From positions 245,791 to 309,790 of the forward strand of contig NZ_FXXQ01000003.1 in the NCBI RefSeq assembly GCF_900184815.1: a DNA stretch of 64,000 nt. Reading direction: 5' to 3'. This stretch comes from Boseongicola aestuarii (GTDB lineage: Bacteria > Pseudomonadota > Alphaproteobacteria > Rhodobacterales > Rhodobacteraceae). Below the pieces are notes generated by a model that saw nothing but the letters and a program-made list of their open reading frames with translations, was not told the DNA's origin and did no database searches. Of this stretch, positions 38,135 to 46,240 are shown in pieces (within the stretch, counting starts at the first letter, position 1; every line of letters starts with the position of its first letter). The translations under genes and the position numbers were made by a program.

Positions 38135-39060
38135 TCACTGTCTATTTTGCTGCAACCAATCATGACTGGGATGAATTCGCCGAAGACTTGCAAAACGAGT
38201 TTGCTGCTGCCGGGCTGGAAGCCAATCTGACCCGCGATGCAGACCCGGCCCTTGTCGATTATATCGTCTATGCGCCGACCGGGTGGCTGAAGGATTTCTC
38301 GCCTTTCACGCGGTTGAAGGGTGTTCACAGCCTTTGGGCGGGCGTGGAAAAGATCGTCGGTAACGAGACGCTGCAAGTGCCGCTGGCGCGCATGGTGGAC
38401 TATGGCCTGCGCGAGGGCATGATCGAATACTGCGTCGGGTATGTGCTGCGGTATCACCTCGGGATGGACCGGGATGTTCTGCGAAAGGACGCGCATTGGG
38501 ACATCCACATTCCACCGCTTGCGCGTGACAGGTCGGTCACGATCCTTGGCTTGGGCGCCTTGGGGGCCGCGGTTGCGGAGGCACTGAAAGCGCTGAACTT
38601 TCAGGTGACCGGGTGGAGCCGGCGTCAAAAGGACATCGTTGGCGTGCAGTGTCTGGCTGGCGACGAAGGGTTGGACAGCGCCTTGGAAGCTGGCGAAATC
38701 GTCGTTCTGTTGCTGCCCCAGACACCCGAGACGAACAATATCCTGAACGCCGAGAGCCTTGCGAAACTTCCATCGGGTGCGTGTATCCTCAATCCGGGAC
38801 GCGGGCCTTTGATTGACGATGACGCCCTGCTGGCCGCGTTGGACAGCGGCCATATTGCACATGCAACGCTGGATGTTTTCCGGGTCGAGCCTTTGCCCGC
38901 CGATCATCCCTACTGGGCGCACCCATCAGTCACCGTCACTCCGCACATTGCGTCTGACACGCGCCCTTCAAGTGCTGCAAAGCTGGTCGCGGACAACTTT
39001 CGTCGCGCTGAGGCAGGTAAGCCGATGCTTCACACCGTTGATCGCAGCGCCGGTTACTAG
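38131..39060 (+). CDS. ghrA: Glyoxylate/hydroxypyruvate reductase A-like 2-hydroxyacid dehydrogenase
   Basis: 309 residues. Rossmann motif VTILGLGALGAAVAEAL, the family VLLLPQTPETNNILNAESLAKLPSGACILNPGRGPLIDDDALLAALDSGHIAHATLDVFRVEPLP, and the catalytic His in TVTPHIASDTRP. GhrA-type enzymes reduce glyoxylate and hydroxypyruvate with NADPH. It overlaps rodA by ATGA although its function is unrelated to wall growth. Confidence 0.9.
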   Translation: MITVYFAATNHDWDEFAEDLQNEFAAAGLEANLTRDADPALVDYIVYAPTGWLKDFSPFTRLKGVHSLWAGVEKIVGNETLQVPLARMVDYGLREGMIEYCVGYVLRYHLGMDRDVLRKDAHWDIHIPPLARDRSVTILGLGALGAAVAEALKALNFQVTGWSRRQKDIVGVQCLAGDEGLDSALEAGEIVVLLLPQTPETNNILNAESLAKLPSGACILNPGRGPLIDDDALLAALDSGHIAHATLDVFRVEPLPADHPYWAHPSVTVTPHIASDTRPSSAAKLVADNFRRAEAGKPMLHTVDRSAGY

Positions 39061-39066
39061 TCGGCC

Positions 39067-39849
39067 CTACTTCAATCGTGGAGGGCGGTCTGGGTCCATG
39101 CCCGGCGGACTTGGCGTATGGAGCTCTGCGGCGTCGGGCAGATCAAACCTCAGGCCGGTTTTGGCAAGCTTCGCAGCCATCGGGTCGCTCGCCCTGAAAA
39201 AAGCGACGTCAAGCTCGCCGGCATCCAAACCCGAAAAGACCAACGCTTCGCGGGTCGCGCTTGCCAGTGCAGGCTCGCTTCCGGGAATGGCGTTTATGAA
39301 GGCAAGCATGTGACTGCGGCGTCCGCCTTTGTAGGTGACCATCGTGAGGTAAGCCAATCGAGCCAGACCTGCCGCCTGTGCCAATTTGGTGTCGAGGCCG
39401 GTAATGAGCCTTTCGGGCAAGCCGATAGGCGGGCCGACGACTTCCGGGGTGTCGGCAACCTCCTCGGGTCTGCCTTCAAGGGTCTGGCGAAGCCATGAAA
39501 TCGCCTGTGGGGGAATGACGGTAGAGGAAGGCGCGGGGCCGAGATTGACGCCAAGCCCGATGTCCTGTCCGTCCAGCATATCCACCAGACTGCGCCCGGA
39601 CAGTGCTGCATAGGGCGCAGGGCCATCGGCGAAAGCGGTCAGTCGATGCTCGCGGTCAAAGACCAGCACAAGGCGCATGTCCTCGGTGTCGAACAGGCGC
39701 GGTTCAATTTGATCGCCCTTTGCCTCCTTTTCCAGCAGCAGGAACAATTCGCTATCTGCAAGGCGTTCGTAAAACTGCAGTCGTACGGAGTCGTCATCCG
39801 GATGCGTGTCCATGGCGATATGAGCGGTGTCGAGGGGGGTGTCGGTCAT
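39067..39849 (-). CDS. SseB family protein
   Basis: 260 residues. The N-terminal SseB-type domain (LFLLLEKEAKGDQIEPRLFDTEDMRLVLVFDREHRLTAFADGPAPYAALSGRSLVDML) is followed by a second domain with IPPQAISWLRQTL. SseB proteins have no settled role outside Salmonella, where SseB is an effector translocon part; this is the housekeeping-type branch. It overlaps the UDG-like gene by ATGA. Confidence 0.75.
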   Translation of the reverse strand: MTDTPLDTAHIAMDTHPDDDSVRLQFYERLADSELFLLLEKEAKGDQIEPRLFDTEDMRLVLVFDREHRLTAFADGPAPYAALSGRSLVDMLDGQDIGLGVNLGPAPSSTVIPPQAISWLRQTLEGRPEEVADTPEVVGPPIGLPERLITGLDTKLAQAAGLARLAYLTMVTYKGGRRSHMLAFINAIPGSEPALASATREALVFSGLDAGELDVAFFRASDPMAAKLAKTGLRFDLPDAAELHTPSPPGMDPDRPPRLK

Positions 39850-40448
39850 TGTAGTGCCTTTTGGACGCGAGAGCGCAGAACGGGAAGCAGATCGGTTTCA
39901 AACCAGGGGTTCGCCTTGAGCCAGCCTGTGTTTCGCCAGCTTGGATGCGGAAGCGGTATGACACCGGGTGTCGCGCTTTGCCAGTTCCGAACGGTGGTTG
40001 TGACGTTTGGCGCATGCGCTTTACCAAGGTGCCACCTTTGAGCGTATCCGCCGATGACCAGGGTCAGGCGGACATCCGGCAAGTGCCGCATGATCGTAAC
40101 ACGCCATGTCCGAGCGCAGATCGGAGGTGGTGGCAAGTCGGCCCCACTCCTGGAGTAGCCCGGAAAACAAAAGGCCATTGGCACAATCGCGACCTGAGAC
40201 GTGTCATAAAATGTCTCGCTGCCGATACCGAGCCAGTCGCGCAGCCTGTCGCCCGAACGATCATGAAAGGGTATCCCGGCCTCGTGAACGCGGGCACCGG
40301 GGGCCTGCCCGGCTATAAGGACACGTGCGGTTTTCTCGAACCAGACAACAGGCCTGGGAGAATGCCCGGTAGCGGATGCCGCGAATCTGTCGGTGCAGAT
40401 GGTGCAGGCTGTCAGATCACGCTTCAGGGCATTCAGTGTTTCGCTCAT
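39846..40448 (-). CDS. Uracil-DNA glycosylase superfamily protein
   Basis: 200 residues. The motif-1 equivalent is GQAPGARVHEAGIPFHDRSGDRLRDWLG and the motif-2 equivalent is PLPHPSWRNTGW. This matches the COG1573-like branch of the superfamily, with HPS in place of the usual HPxxL. An N-terminal CTIC pair hints at, but does not prove, an iron-sulfur site. Uracil excision activity is not certain for this branch. Confidence 0.8.
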   Translation of the reverse strand: MSETLNALKRDLTACTICTDRFAASATGHSPRPVVWFEKTARVLIAGQAPGARVHEAGIPFHDRSGDRLRDWLGIGSETFYDTSQVAIVPMAFCFPGYSRSGADLPPPPICARTWRVTIMRHLPDVRLTLVIGGYAQRWHLGKAHAPNVTTTVRNWQSATPGVIPLPHPSWRNTGWLKANPWFETDLLPVLRSRVQKALQ

Positions 40449-40507
40449 GACGAATGATCTAGCGCCCCGACACTGTGAGGTCCATCTTGGGTTGACTTCA
40501 ATTCGTT

Positions 40508-40527
40508 ATTTCTAGAAGTATCGAAAT
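40508..40527. promoter_or_regulatory. Possible ArsR-type operator at the regulator start
   Basis: ATTTC at 40508-40512 and GAAAT at 40523-40527 form an inverted repeat with a 10-bp spacer directly before the ArsR ATG at 40528, covering the ribosome site. Position and form fit autorepression. Confidence 0.35.
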
Positions 40528-40878
40528 ATGAAACATGATTCCCCCTTCGCACTCGAAATCACGCGTGCGGCATCGACCTTCGCGGCGCTGGGTTCCGAGC
40601 AGCGTCTCCATGTCTTGCGTGTGTTGGTGCGGGCGGGCCCAGAAGGTTTGACGATCGGTGAGCTTGGGATGCGGTCCGGTGTGACTGGCTCTACTTTGAC
40701 GCATCACATGAAAATTCTCGCCGCCGCGGGATTGGTCGATCAGAAGCGGCAGGGACGAAAGATCATCTGCGTTGGCATCGATTACGCCCGCATTGAAGAT
40801 ATCGCGACATTTCTGATGAAGGAATGTTGCGCTGATAGTGCAGTACCACACGACAAACACGAGGCGTCCCATGGCTGA
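40528..40878 (+). CDS. ArsR-family metalloregulator
   Basis: 116 residues. Winged HTH: LGSEQRLHVLRVLVRAGPEGLTIGELGMRSGVTGSTLTHHMKILAAAGLVDQKRQGRKI. A C-terminal KECCAD pair of cysteines may bind a thiophilic metalloid. It overlaps the permease gene by 8 bp, so it probably controls export by that protein. Confidence 0.9.
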   Translation: MKHDSPFALEITRAASTFAALGSEQRLHVLRVLVRAGPEGLTIGELGMRSGVTGSTLTHHMKILAAAGLVDQKRQGRKIICVGIDYARIEDIATFLMKECCADSAVPHDKHEASHG

Positions 40879-41896
40879 GACCACCCAACCCGTTGCGCCG
40901 CGCTTTAAGGTCGACCGCGTCTGGTTGCTTGTTTTGGCCTTGCCGATTGTCATCGCGGCTTTTGATTTTGCTCAAGGAATTGAGACCGTCCGGTTCGCGC
41001 TGGAGGCGATGGGGCAGACGGGAATCTTTATTGGCTTTGCGGTTCTGGCGATTGGTTACTTGAAAGCAAGCGGTGCGGAGGCCCTGCTTGCAAAGGCTTT
41101 CGAGGGGCGCGAAGGCCGGATGATCGTCATGGCGGCTTTGCTTGGCGGCCTTTCGCCGTTTTGCTCTTGCGAGGTCATTCCCTTCATTGCCGCCCTTCTT
41201 GCGGTCGGCGCGCCTTTGTCGGCTGTGATGGCTTTCTGGTTGGCCTCCCCTCTGATGGACCCCGCGATGTTCTTCATCACGGCGGGGACGCTGGGCACGT
41301 CGTTTGCGGTGGCCAAAACGGTCGCGGCGGTGTCGCTTGGACTGCTGGGGGGAGTGACGGTCTACCTGTTTGCCAAATCACCCGTTTTCGCCGACCCGCT
41401 TCGTCCGAAGAAACAAACCGGGTGTTGCGGTTGCGGTCCGTCGCCCTTCAGCGGTCAGGTGAACTGGCGTTTTTGGAATGAGCCCGAACGACGCTCGATT
41501 TTCGGCGAAACCGTTCTGGAAAACGCGCTTTTCCTCGGGAAATGGCTGCTTTTGGCCTATATGCTTGAAGCCTTGATGCTGCGGTATTTGCCATCCGAGT
41601 GGATCGGGGGCTTCCTTGGAGGCGAGGGCGTGTGGCCGGTCGTCATGGGGGCGCTGGTTGGCGCGCCTGCCTACCTGAACGGCTATGCAGCGGTGCCTCT
41701 GGTTGACGCCTTGTTGGCGCAAGGGATGGCGCAGGGGGCGGCGATGTCGTTTGTGGTTGCGGGTGGTGTGAGTTGCATCCCGGCAGCGGTTGCGGTCTGG
41801 GCGCTGGTCAAGCCACGTGTGTTCTTTGCCTATCTGGCAATTGCTCTTGTTGGCGCGGTCTTCGCCGGACTGGCTTGGAATGTCGTTGCCATGTGA
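40871..41896 (+). CDS. Permease of the DUF318/ArsP type
   Basis: 341 residues from ATG 40871, with two blocks of four membrane helices. LSPFCSCEVIPFIAALLAVGAPLSAVMAFWLASPLMDP and GAPAYLNGYAAVPLVDALL are the repeated half-signatures. The central loop has a Cys-rich GCCGCG element. ArsP-type permeases export trivalent organoarsenicals; other members have unknown cargo. The adjacent ArsR regulator favours a metalloid role. Confidence 0.85.
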   Translation: MAETTQPVAPRFKVDRVWLLVLALPIVIAAFDFAQGIETVRFALEAMGQTGIFIGFAVLAIGYLKASGAEALLAKAFEGREGRMIVMAALLGGLSPFCSCEVIPFIAALLAVGAPLSAVMAFWLASPLMDPAMFFITAGTLGTSFAVAKTVAAVSLGLLGGVTVYLFAKSPVFADPLRPKKQTGCCGCGPSPFSGQVNWRFWNEPERRSIFGETVLENALFLGKWLLLAYMLEALMLRYLPSEWIGGFLGGEGVWPVVMGALVGAPAYLNGYAAVPLVDALLAQGMAQGAAMSFVVAGGVSCIPAAVAVWALVKPRVFFAYLAIALVGAVFAGLAWNVVAM

Positions 41897-41968
41897 TCGC
41901 TGCTCGGGCTGTTTCACTCCTGGCTCGAGCAGTCTTGCAATGCGCCGCGCGACGTAGCAGGCGCCAAA

Positions 41969-42017
41969 ATCGCGTCATTCCCGTCATTGGACAAAACAGA
42001 AGCGATCGCGTCATTCC
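41969..42017. repeat. 13-bp direct repeat upstream of the capsule export genes
   Basis: ATCGCGTCATTCC occurs at 41969-41981 and again at 42005-42017, 36 bp apart. This lies in the 270-bp gap before the KpsT-like gene. It may be a tandem regulator site. A TTAA-N7-TAAA element at 42129-42143 resembles, with one mismatch, a CtrA site. Confidence 0.4.
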
Positions 42018-42166
42018 GCCCACAAACGTTCCGCAATCGTCCAATTCGCGAAAGGGTGATTCCCTTTGCGTGAAACCTCTGCCACAATGTTGCCCAAGGG
42101 CCATGAAAGGTCTGACAGGACAACAGAGTTAACTGTTGGTAAATTGAGGCATGGACGGATCTTCGG

Positions 42167-42829
42167 ATGATCGAGTTCAGGAACGTCAGCAAGTCCTTTT
42201 GGACAGGCGAAAGACGCAAGGTCATTCTCGATCGGGCGAACTTTCGCGTGGAACTTGGAACATCGCTTGGGATCCTTGCTCCGAACGGCACGGGCAAGAC
42301 CACTCTGATCAACATGATGTGCGGGTTGGAAAAGCCCGACGAAGGCGAGATCATCCGCCAGTCGCGCATTTCATTCCCGCTTGGTTTCATGGGCGGTGTC
42401 GTTGGCAGGCTTTCCGCAAAGGAAAACGCGCGTTACATCGCACGCCTCTACGGCAAGGACCCGGACTACCTCGAAGCGTTTTGCCGCTGGGTTTGCGGTC
42501 TGGAAGAGTACTTCGACATGCCCGTCGGCACTTATAGTGCTGGTATGCGCAGCCGATTCAGTTTCGCGCTGCTATTGGCGCTCGATTTCGACATTTATCT
42601 GATCGACGAAGGCATGCCCGGCACGACGGATATCGAATTCAATCGTAAGGCCGGTATGATCCTGCGCGATCGGTTGAAGACGGCGACGGTCGTGATCGTG
42701 TCGCATCAGGCGGAAACGCTGGAAAAATTCTGCAAGTCGGCGGCTGTTCTGCGGAATGGGACGCTTCACATGTTTGAGACGCTGGAAGAGGCGAGAGAGC
42801 TCTATGATTATGAAGCCCAAAGCGCCTAA
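42167..42829 (+). CDS. Capsular polysaccharide ABC transporter ATP-binding protein (KpsT-like)
   Basis: 220 residues. Walker A reads APNGTGKTT (first Gly replaced by Ala), signature YSAGM, Walker B IYLIDEG, switch His in IVSHQAE. This matches the KpsT/Wzt-like group that exports capsule glycan. The membrane permease (KpsM) that must partner it is not in the window. Its 3' end overlaps the next gene by 26 bp. Confidence 0.88.
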   Translation: MIEFRNVSKSFWTGERRKVILDRANFRVELGTSLGILAPNGTGKTTLINMMCGLEKPDEGEIIRQSRISFPLGFMGGVVGRLSAKENARYIARLYGKDPDYLEAFCRWVCGLEEYFDMPVGTYSAGMRSRFSFALLLALDFDIYLIDEGMPGTTDIEFNRKAGMILRDRLKTATVVIVSHQAETLEKFCKSAAVLRNGTLHMFETLEEARELYDYEAQSA

Positions 42830-44486
42830 GTTTCGCATCCGCCGGGATGCCAATTCGACAACGCGCCAAGACGCGGATGACATGCCTTTTGCAAGTGGCA
42901 ACGACGGGTTCGGCGACGAGCCCTTTCCCGGCTCGGCCAAAGCGGCTGCCGAGAGTGTCGCCAGCGAAGAGAATATCGCGGAAATCCGTCGCGAAGGTCT
43001 GACGGGGCGCCAGCTTCGGATGGCACGGCGCCTGGCACAAAAGAACGGTTTGTCACCCAAATCGGATTTTGACGCGGTGCGTCTGTTGCGCGCCCGCGGC
43101 ATTGATCCGTTTGATCGCGCGAATATGCTGGAATTGGTTACCGCTCGGCCGAATTCGAAGGCAACTCCAAGCGCCGCAAGCCCGGTTGCATCCAAAGGAG
43201 AAGCGCCGCGTCCAAAGTCCGCACCGACCAGCAGGCCCGAGAGCGCGCCACATTCCAAGTCGGGCGCGGCTGTGAAGAACCTGCCGCAGACTGTAGACGA
43301 AGATGCCCGCCTTCCGGGCCGGCATGACCCAAGCGCGGGTTTTCAGACTCACGAGCTTGAGCGCATTCAGCGTGATATTGTGCGCCGCCGCCGGCGCGCT
43401 TTGCTCTTCCTTGCCACGCGATTGACGTTTTTCGTGTTCTTGCCAACGTTTCTGGCGGGGCTTTATTTCGCCTATGTTGCAACCCCGAGTTATGCGACCA
43501 AATCCGAATTCATCGTGCAGCAAGCCGAATCGGCTGGGGGTGGTTCGGGGGGACTTCTGGGCGGTACCTCGATGGCGACCAGCCAGGACTCGATCATGGT
43601 TCAGGACTTCCTGACCTCGCGCGAGGCTTTGGCCAAGCTGAATGCAGATCATGATTATCGTAGCCACTTCAGTGACGAGAGCATTGATGTGATCCAGCGC
43701 CTTCCTGCTGATGCATCGAACGAGGACGTCTATGCGCATTACCGAAACAATGTGACGATCGGCTATGATCCGACCGAGGGCGTCTTGCGGATGGAGGTTT
43801 CCGCGCTTAGCCCCGAAATGAGCCGGGTCTTTTCCGAGGCGCTTATTGGCTACGCCGAGGCGCGCGTCGACAGCGTGACCGAGCGCAAGCGGCGCGATCA
43901 GATGCGAGGTTCAAGCGAGAGTTTCGAGACAGCCGAAGCCAAGATGGTGGAAGCTCAGGAGCGGGTATTGACCCTGCAAGAGCAATTGGGAGTCATGGAT
44001 CCCGCGTCGGAAACATCTGCTTTGATGGGCCAGATCAGCAATTTCGAGATACAGGTCGCTGAAAAGCGGCTGCAGCTACAGCAACTTCTCGACAACACCG
44101 AGCCAAACGCGGCCCGTGTGGCCGGTGTCGAGGGGGATATCCGGCGTCTTGAGGACCTGATTTCCGAATTACGTCTGCAGATGACGACGCAGGTCGGTTC
44201 CCAAGGGTCTCTGGCGTCGATTTCAGCGCGACTGCGTATGGCCGAGGTCGATCTTGAGACACGTACCATGATGATGCAGGAGTCCCTACAATCCATGGAG
44301 GCCGCGCGCATCGAGGCGATGCGTCAGGTGCGTTTCCTGTCGATTGGTGTGGCCCCGATCCCGCCGGACGAGCCGACCTATCCCAAGGTGTTCGAGAACA
44401 CCTTGATCACTTTGTTGATCTTGTCGGCAGTGTATCTGTTGGTCTCACTTACGGCGGCCGTATTGCGCGAACAGGTGTCGAACTGA
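42804..44486 (+). CDS. Capsule export inner-membrane protein (KpsE/Wzz-like)
   Basis: 560 residues; ATG 42804 follows a gaggcgagagag ribosome site. Residues 1 to about 190 are charged and Ala/Pro-rich, with no domain. TM1 (ALLFLATRLTFFVFLPTFLAGLYFA) at about 210-234, a Wzz-type periplasmic part with long coiled coils (about 360-500), and TM2 near the C-terminus (TLITLLILSAVYLLVSLTAAV). KpsE proteins span the periplasm between KpsMT and the outer-membrane exporter. The long cytoplasmic N-terminal extension is common in this order. Confidence 0.85.
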   Translation: MIMKPKAPKFRIRRDANSTTRQDADDMPFASGNDGFGDEPFPGSAKAAAESVASEENIAEIRREGLTGRQLRMARRLAQKNGLSPKSDFDAVRLLRARGIDPFDRANMLELVTARPNSKATPSAASPVASKGEAPRPKSAPTSRPESAPHSKSGAAVKNLPQTVDEDARLPGRHDPSAGFQTHELERIQRDIVRRRRRALLFLATRLTFFVFLPTFLAGLYFAYVATPSYATKSEFIVQQAESAGGGSGGLLGGTSMATSQDSIMVQDFLTSREALAKLNADHDYRSHFSDESIDVIQRLPADASNEDVYAHYRNNVTIGYDPTEGVLRMEVSALSPEMSRVFSEALIGYAEARVDSVTERKRRDQMRGSSESFETAEAKMVEAQERVLTLQEQLGVMDPASETSALMGQISNFEIQVAEKRLQLQQLLDNTEPNAARVAGVEGDIRRLEDLISELRLQMTTQVGSQGSLASISARLRMAEVDLETRTMMMQESLQSMEAARIEAMRQVRFLSIGVAPIPPDEPTYPKVFENTLITLLILSAVYLLVSLTAAVLREQVSN

Positions 44487-44567
44487 CGCTGCTTTTGATT
44501 GCTTGAGGTTTTTCGATATCCGGGTCTTGCACCGGACAAGGTCTCTGAGTAAGTAACGCCAGCCTGT

Positions 44568-44642
44568 TGGGGTGTAGCCAAGTGGTAAGGCAGCAGTTTT
44601 TGGTACTGTGTATCGTAGGTTCGAATCCTACCACCCCAGCCA
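44568..44642 (+). tRNA. tRNA-Gln (anticodon TTG)
   Basis: 75 nt with encoded CCA. The acceptor stem TGGGGTG pairs with CACCCCA; the anticodon stem GCAGT/ACTGT closes the loop TTTTGGT, which gives anticodon TTG. The T-arm GTAGG-TTCGAAT-CCTAC is perfect. It marks the boundary between the core genome and the island that follows. Confidence 0.97.
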
Positions 44643-44824
44643 GGCAGTCCATCCTTTTCGACCATTTCGAGAGCCTGCGGCAATTGCCCCGACATTCCGG
44701 GCGTTTAGGCCGATGACGTTTTGCTTAAGGCGTCTCCGGGACGCGGTTTTTAGCCCGGAAGTTGGGTCTGTCTCTGTTCCGCTTTGTTCCGGTAGCAGGT
44801 TTGTATTTTGGGGATGGTTGGAGT

Positions 44825-45230
44825 TCAGCGCAGCGAGTCGAAGAGCCGCCGCTGCTCGTTCCAGTCGGACGGCACGCCCCGCTTGATCAGAAGGTCTGAG
44901 GTGAGGGACGCAGGCTGGGCGCCATCGAGGATTTCTGCGGTGAGGTCAGGGGCCAGGAAGGCCAGGTCGACCACCTGCATGATGCGGCGCTTTGAGGTTC
45001 CTGCGCGCGCTGCGATGTCTGCGTAGCTGGAGCCGGTGCGGAGTTCTCCAAACCAGGCGTGGGCCAGTGTGACGTTCCGGATGAGCGTCTCGTCGCGGCG
45101 CGCGGAGAGATTGTCGACGATCAGCTTCAGTTCCACGCCGCGTCGGCGCTGACGGAACGGTGCCCGGATGCTTAGAAGTTCGGGATCGGCTGCATCGATA
45201 TCAGTTCCAACCACAGCGCTGACTTTGCTC
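44825..45230 (-). pseudogene. Serine recombinase, C-terminal fragment cut by IS6-family element
   Basis: About 135 codons encode the tail of a recombinase closely like the one at 62251-63855: RQRRRGVELKLIVDNL, AGTSKRRIMQVVDLAFLAPDL and LTSDLLIKRGVPSDWNEQRR align with that protein's last 110 residues. The open frame continues to 45310, but the part beyond 45230 lies in the IS. The catalytic N-terminus is absent on the other side of the IS, so this is a decayed remnant and not a split gene. Confidence 0.88.
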
Positions 45231-46048
45231 GGTCTTGTCAGAAGAATTGGCATTGAGGCGGGCAGGGCGGTTCCATAGCCTTCACTCATGACAAAAAGCG
45301 ACCCATTCAAGTACTTTCACAGCAGTCCCGAAGTCATTCGCCTGGCGGTTATGCTCTACGTGAGATTTCCCCTGTCGCTGCGGAATGTAGAAGATCTTCT
45401 GCACGAGCGCGGAATCGACATCAGCCACGAAACGGTTCGATATTGGTGGAATAGATTTGGCCCGATGTTCGCCGCGGAGATCCGCAGAAAGCGGACAAGC
45501 AGGATACGCGCCTATTCGAACTGGCAATGGCATTTGGATGAGGTCTTTGTAAAGATTAACGGCCAGACGCATTACCTTTGGCGGGCCGTGGATCACGAAG
45601 GAGAAGTGCTGGAAAGCTATGTGACAAGGCGCCGGGATCGCAAAGCAGCATTGAAATTCCTCAGAAAAACAATGAAGCGATACGGGCAACCGCAAGTGAT
45701 TGTGACGGATAAGTTGCGTTCATATGGTGCTGCGATGAAAGATATCGGCAACGCCGACAAGCAGGAAACCGGCCGTTGGTTGAACAATCGGGCCGAGAAT
45801 TCGCACCTGCCATTTCGACGACGAGAACGCGCCATGCAACGATTCCGCAGCATGCTGTGTTTGCAGAAATTCGCTGTCGTTCATTCTTCAGTGCACAATC
45901 ACTTCAACCAGGAAAGACATCTCTACACTCGATCAAATTTCAAGCTCAACCGAACCGCTGCTCTGTCCGAGTGGCGCCAGCTTTGTTCGGCATAAGTGCC
46001 GACATTTGGAGGTAAACTGAGACTGGTTCGAATCCGTCTGACAGTACC
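45231..46048 (+). mobile_element. IS6-family insertion sequence, 818 bp
   Basis: Ends are set by imperfect inverted repeats: GGTCTTGTCAGAAGAATTGG at 45231 and, read inward from 46048 on the minus strand, GGTACTGTCAGACGGATTCG (14 of the first 20 positions agree). Size and single transposase fit IS6. The 8-bp flanks (ctttgctc and acaggaac) differ, so there is no target duplication. This points to replicative rearrangement or deletion after insertion. Confidence 0.85.
45288..45995 (+). CDS. IS6-family transposase
   Basis: 235 residues, full length. The DDE catalytic core is complete: WHLDEVFVKINGQTHYLWRAVDHEGEVL (first Asp), VTDKLRSYGAA (second Asp) and the Glu in NNRAENSHLPFRRRERAMQRF. The N-terminal HTH is in FPLSLRNVEDLLHERGIDISHETVRYWW. 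Probably active. Confidence 0.95.
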   Translation: MTKSDPFKYFHSSPEVIRLAVMLYVRFPLSLRNVEDLLHERGIDISHETVRYWWNRFGPMFAAEIRRKRTSRIRAYSNWQWHLDEVFVKINGQTHYLWRAVDHEGEVLESYVTRRRDRKAALKFLRKTMKRYGQPQVIVTDKLRSYGAAMKDIGNADKQETGRWLNNRAENSHLPFRRRERAMQRFRSMLCLQKFAVVHSSVHNHFNQERHLYTRSNFKLNRTAALSEWRQLCSA

Positions 46049-46145
46049 ACAGGAACTAGTCAGACACTCTTGCACAAATGGCTATTGGGGGCTTCGGTGT
46101 TGGCATTGTCTGCCGGCTCTTGGGTTCAGACAACGCTAAATTATT

Positions 46146-46178
46146 TGCAATTAATTGCATTTATGATAATTATTGCAA
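46146..46178 (+). promoter_or_regulatory. Operator 1 of the island sugar regulon
   Basis: Perfect palindrome TGCAATTAATTGCA (46146-46159), then a TATGAT -10-like hexamer (46162-46167), then a TTGCAA core (46173-46178). The two centres are 23 bp apart. The same arrangement recurs at 48822 and 54738. It lies 88 bp before the ABC ATPase start. Confidence 0.7.
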
Positions 46179-46240
46179 TATTTTGCTTGATTGTTTTGAA
46201 GTTATCAATAGAGTTTTGGAAGGATATTTGAGGATTCGAG

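Noticed and set aside
45231..45310. Apparent upstream start of the recombinase fragment
   Set aside because: These codons lie inside the IS element; only the part left of 45231 is recombinase.
46024..46042. T-loop-like GGTTCGAATCC and CCA-like tail, resembling the 3' end of a tRNA (possible attachment site)
   Set aside because: It is the right inverted repeat of the IS6 element; the left end at 45231 matches it, and the T-stem does not pair.
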